A stretch of DNA of 64,000 nt from Pomacea canaliculata (lineage: Eukaryota > Mollusca > Gastropoda > Architaenioglossa > Ampullariidae), in the NCBI RefSeq assembly GCF_003073045.1, contig NC_037595.1, positions 3,658,001 to 3,722,000 of the forward strand, in the 5' to 3' direction. This document shows, one piece after another, positions 59,881 through 64,000 of the stretch. Within the stretch, counting starts at the first letter, position 1, and every line of letters begins with the position of its first letter. Made by a program: the position numbers and the translations under genes. Under the pieces are notes generated by a model that did not search any database, was not told the DNA's origin, and was given only the letters and a program-made list of their open reading frames with translations.

Positions 59881-60617
59881 CACTCTTTCGAGTCTGTCTG
59901 CAACTCCATCACCTGAACCTGTTGAGCTTCTTGACATGACGATTGGTGGGACCTCTTGATGGGCCGTGGGCCACAACATGATTCACAGAAACATATATTA
60001 GGCGTTTACGACAGTTGTAGTGTGCAAGGTAGAGCAAAGACCATTTACTTTAAGTATTATTAAGCAAAGCTAGTTTCAGTTGCCTCAAGAGGACTATGTA
60101 GCTGGCGAAGTTACAAATCCTCGTTAATGACAAGAACAGTAACAACAATTAAAAACCACTTTCATAAGCAGTTTGATAACGAATGGTGTCTAAATGGTCA
60201 GAATAATTTTTCTCTTAGCTACCTATATGTGCAGGTTATACAACAGTGCAAAACAGCTTTAGGTGTAGTTTTGTTTCTTCCTTTTTGTCTAAATAAGAAA
60301 ACATATCTTCTATGAATGTTATGACCTTCCAAGATTCTCGTTGAAGAAAATGGTTTCAAGACCTTTTACTGTTACAAAACGGACATTTTTCTCTCTCAAA
60401 CTATGTATATATTGATCTCGTTTGTTTTTATATCCTTCCTTTTTCTTGTCTAAGGGCTTGAGCATCTAACAATTTAATTCACCAAAATATTTCAGAACCT
60501 GAACTCCGTACATTTGACTGATTTACAAAAATGTTATTTACAATACTACGTAGATGCATATGTGTTGTAGAAGTGAGTGTGTCTGTTATTTGCAAAGGTG
60601 GGTGAATGGCTGTTGAT

Positions 60618-60786
<169 letters not shown>

Positions 60787-62342
60787 TGAATTGTGAAGGT
60801 CAGGTCAGTGCTCATTTGGTCAAGGTCCTTTTTGTGCTGATTTCGACATCAGGGTTGATTATCTGCGATTGAAACAGTGCCTGAAAATCGTTACAAGTCT
60901 GTGCGTGCTCGCGTGTTTGTGTGCGCGCGCGTGCGTGCATAACTGTGTGTGTTTGTGCGGGAGGGGGGGGTGGTTGTGTACAAGCGTGCGTGGTTTTTTC
61001 CTTTTTCGTATTTGGTGTTGTTTCGTCTGCTTGATCATTTCTTTCGGTAATGAATTATGCAATTTTATTGAAAGAAAGGAAATTCCTACAGATGCTCATG
61101 CTCCTAACACAGTGGCACGCATGTCTTATCAACAGCTTTAACAAATAAATTGTCTTTGTAAGACCAAGAATGGATTCCATAGTAGAGTGAATGTAAGCAC
61201 CTAACCGAATGCGATGACTCGTAGTATTTTCATGTAGTATAGAAGACACAACACTCTCTCCATTTCGCAACACACACACACACCGATTGCAGCCCTTAAG
61301 GCATTCTACAGATGCAAATCTGGTTCAGCTTGATATTTCACGAGCGTGGCTCGTGTTCATATCAACTACTCCTAGATGGCAACAAGAACATGAGATGTGT
61401 GTTCTCACACCTGTGCAGCCGTTCAGACTAGTGCTCATCTTCAGCTTCTGCAATACAAGCAGTTTTCGCAAACTGTACATTGTGTTGCTTAACGTAATAA
61501 AATGTACGGAAGTTGGGCGAAAATTGGGTTTTTATATCTTTTATATCTATGTCGTAATCTTCTTTTTATATATTTTTTTCATCCCTCGATTACTTTAAAG
61601 AGTTTTAATATCTATTTTGTCTTTGTCGTTATGTGTCATGTTACCGTGCCCAAGAATTAAAAAGTACAAAAGAACACAATCAAGCAGAAAATGGTGACAT
61701 GTGATGACCAAAAGACTTTCATCCTTTTATGGGTTTCATGAATAAACTGATATGGCTCGTGTCTTCTAGAAAATACAATCAGTAATTTTGTTGTTAATGT
61801 TATATTTAATGCTTACCGACATCAATGAAAATTCACCGTGATTTCTGCTCATGTTTAATTGCCTTTGCATCTTCACAAGAAAGATCAATCACGATTTTCT
61901 TTTTAAAGGGACACACCATTTTGATGACTGAGCCAGAACCTTGATATTTTATGTAAAGCAGTTCTCTAAACTGAATCAAAGCTGTTTTGTTATATTTTGC
62001 TGTTGAGTCTTTGTCACGGTGAAGATGTGTACATGGAGGTTTATATGTGGTGTTTTCTTGTGACAGGCAGGCGGACAGACAGACACGCAGACATATTGTT
62101 TGTACTTTCCAGTTTCTGCACCTGTCAGTATCCCTCCCACCTATCTCCCCAACCCACTGCACTTGTTTCAGTTTTCATTGCTTCTGTCTGTATCCATGTA
62201 ATTCTGTCTGGTTGTCCCAGAATGCGTGCCTATGTGTCCCATGCATTCATTCGTCTCTGTTTCCGACTCTTTCACCGATCTCCCTCACTCCTCGCTCTTT
62301 CTCTGTGAAAGATGCCATCTCACCATTTAAGTCAACAACAAT

Positions 62343-62545
62343 TTAATAATAAGTACATTTATATAGCGCATTTCTCTAGCAACAGCATGAATGACTCAAA
62401 GCGTTCTACAGTAAGAAGAGTGCAACCTCTCAAAAAGACAACAATAATAAATAATAATAGGATTTGTATAGCACATTTCCCCACATTGAGACCGGTTCCA
62501 TGCGCTTCACAATAATAAAAAGAGGGAATTTATAAAGCGCGATAT
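62343..62545 (+). repeat. Three consecutive TTATATAGCGC-type units
   Basis: ACATTTATATAGCGCATTTC (62355), GGATTTGTATAGCACATTTC (62460) and GGAATTTATAAAGCGCGATA (62524) begin three similar segments, each preceded by an AAT-rich run. They look like successive insertions or a duplicated SINE-tail sequence. Confidence 0.65.
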
Positions 62546-62559
62546 CTCAGCAAAAGGTG

Positions 62560-62705
62560 GACTCATAATGTTGAACAAGATCACAAAATAATAACAAAGA
62601 TGTAGAACAAGTTAACAAAACAGTAACAAGGATGTAGAACAACATCACAAAAACGGGACAAAGATGTAGAACAACATCACAATAATAACAAAGATGTAGA
62701 AGGAA
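62560..62705 (+). repeat. ~32-bp minisatellite
   Basis: About five units containing AACAAAGATGTAGAACAAC, with GATGTAGAA at 62599, 62631, 62663 and 62693 (spacing 32, 32, 30) and a diverged first unit near 62567. Confidence 0.85.
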
Positions 62706-64000
62706 GAACAACGAGGACTCGGGCAGTAAAGGGTGATAACTGTAGATGTAACGGTACCGACTCCAGAATCCAGAGAATAAAATGTGACACAACAGCACAC
62801 AATGTGACGATAGCTTGATTCTCTTGGGAAGAATGTAGTAAGATCAAGGTGGAAATAGTGAAAAACACGACGCAGAGAAGTCATCTTCAAAATGGGTAGC
62901 AAAAGGGAGATCACCAGGGCTGGTGCAAGGCTGTGATCTGCCCTAGGCGAAAGAGAAATAATTCTGCCCCTCCCTCTCCTTCCAAAAGCGAACTATTTAT
63001 CAACAAAATACTAGATACTTACACGTTTAGACTTAACTCTATTTGAAATTGTAAACAATAAACCTATAGGCTTACATATTAATATTATTGATTGTCGTGG
63101 TCTGTCTCAAGACTCATCAGAGTTACCTCGACTGGTTCAAAGTTTGTAAGTTAAAAAAAAAAATTGAACATAAAAAGCTGTCATAAATAAAAAGAAACCT
63201 GCATAGCAAAATGAAGTCAGTGTTATTGTCCATGAACTCAGCTGTTACTTTTTTTCTATACATAAGTGAGAAACTTCTTCCGAGCAAAGATACTGAACAT
63301 ATTTGCACAGTCTCCTACGTATCAACGGCGATGAAAGCGTTGCGCACATCGACATTAATTTGCCAGTGTTTATGAAGAAAAAAAAATCACCATATACAAG
63401 AAAGACTTAAAACATATACGAACACACATGCACACACAAAAACTAACACAAGAAACGAGTAAAAATTGAAATCTGAGCAGTAAAGATAAAATACAGTATC
63501 TCAAAGAAACATCGAACCTACAATTCGCATTCATAACTGTCGAGGTTACCCACTACGCTATATCAGCTTCTGTCAGAATGGTTGAGTTTGGTCAGTGCTA
63601 AACAGTCGTAGGAAAAAATATTTGCGTGCGGGAGAGACTCGAAAGACAGAAGATATGGTGGGACGTGGTAAGGTGATGGGAGGGTGTGGTGGAGTACGTT
63701 GGCGAGCGATGGGAAAGAACTCCCTTTAAAAATTAACTTTGAAAAGAGTTAATTCCCTTCCTGAATTTACAATATGGTGGACATTGTCTCATTAATATCA
63801 TGAAAGAGTTTTTATTTCGGCTGAAACAGTTTTCAGCTGTGGCACGTATAATTTATGAACGAATGCGGAAAGGATATGCTTTATGATGGTGTGTCTAAAG
63901 TTTACCGAAATACGCCATTCTTAGCCCAGAATTGCAAGCTTTTATTCCTAGCATCTCAGTTGCTAATTTTGGCTCGTTCAGTCGGTGTCAGTCAGTGCCT

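Noticed and set aside
59510..59912. Poly-Thr, poly-Leu, poly-Tyr and poly-Val ORFs
   Set aside because: All are readings of the TAG microsatellite in its different frames.

Overview
The window is animal nuclear DNA and most resembles a mollusc, probably a gastropod. The basis is spliced genes with GT-AG introns, AT-rich introns, many microsatellites and short non-autonomous DNA transposons, a secreted precursor with one LDL-receptor class A domain of the kind found in protostome prohormones, and a recurring GGGAG(A/G)(T/C)AA(C/T) core that I associate with gastropod repeats. The mollusc assignment is inference; the eukaryotic gene structure is read directly. No bacterial genes, rRNA, CRISPR array or convincing intact tRNA gene was seen. 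Layout: bases 1-14.5 kb are gene-dense. An intronless HAD phosphatase of the PGP/PDXP group (1130-2245, minus) lies head to head with a 9-exon plus-strand gene (3388-14043) predicted to encode about 2552 residues, with a short folded N-terminal module and a very long disordered serine-rich tail. A 448-bp hAT-type element sits directly against that gene's stop codon, and its 8-bp target duplication contains the stop codon. At 19.8-22.0 kb a two-exon gene encodes an unrecognised 347-residue protein with a His/Gln tract. From 22.4 to about 47 kb I find no gene I can defend, only repeats, a cluster of perfect CRE palindromes (30.0-34.7 kb), a promoter-like patch near 30.3 kb and one weak small membrane-protein ORF at 45.4 kb. 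From 49.2 to 59.9 kb a plus-strand gene with a 6.8-kb first intron encodes a secreted, basic-site-containing LDLa precursor. Its 3' end is ambiguous between a simple terminal exon and a version with a 19-nt microexon. The last 4 kb hold repeat-derived sequence, including unit tails reading TTATATAGCGC, a minisatellite and ATT/AGT microsatellites. How the genes relate: the phosphatase and the large disordered protein share an approximately 1.1-kb intergenic region and may share a bidirectional promoter. The unknown gene and the secreted precursor show no functional link to these or to each other. The most noteworthy points are the transposon insertion at the stop codon, the (K/R)RRSSGR repeat tail, the LDLa prohormone with a possible microexon, and the unknown His-rich protein. 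All family names rest on reading motifs by eye; no database search was possible.
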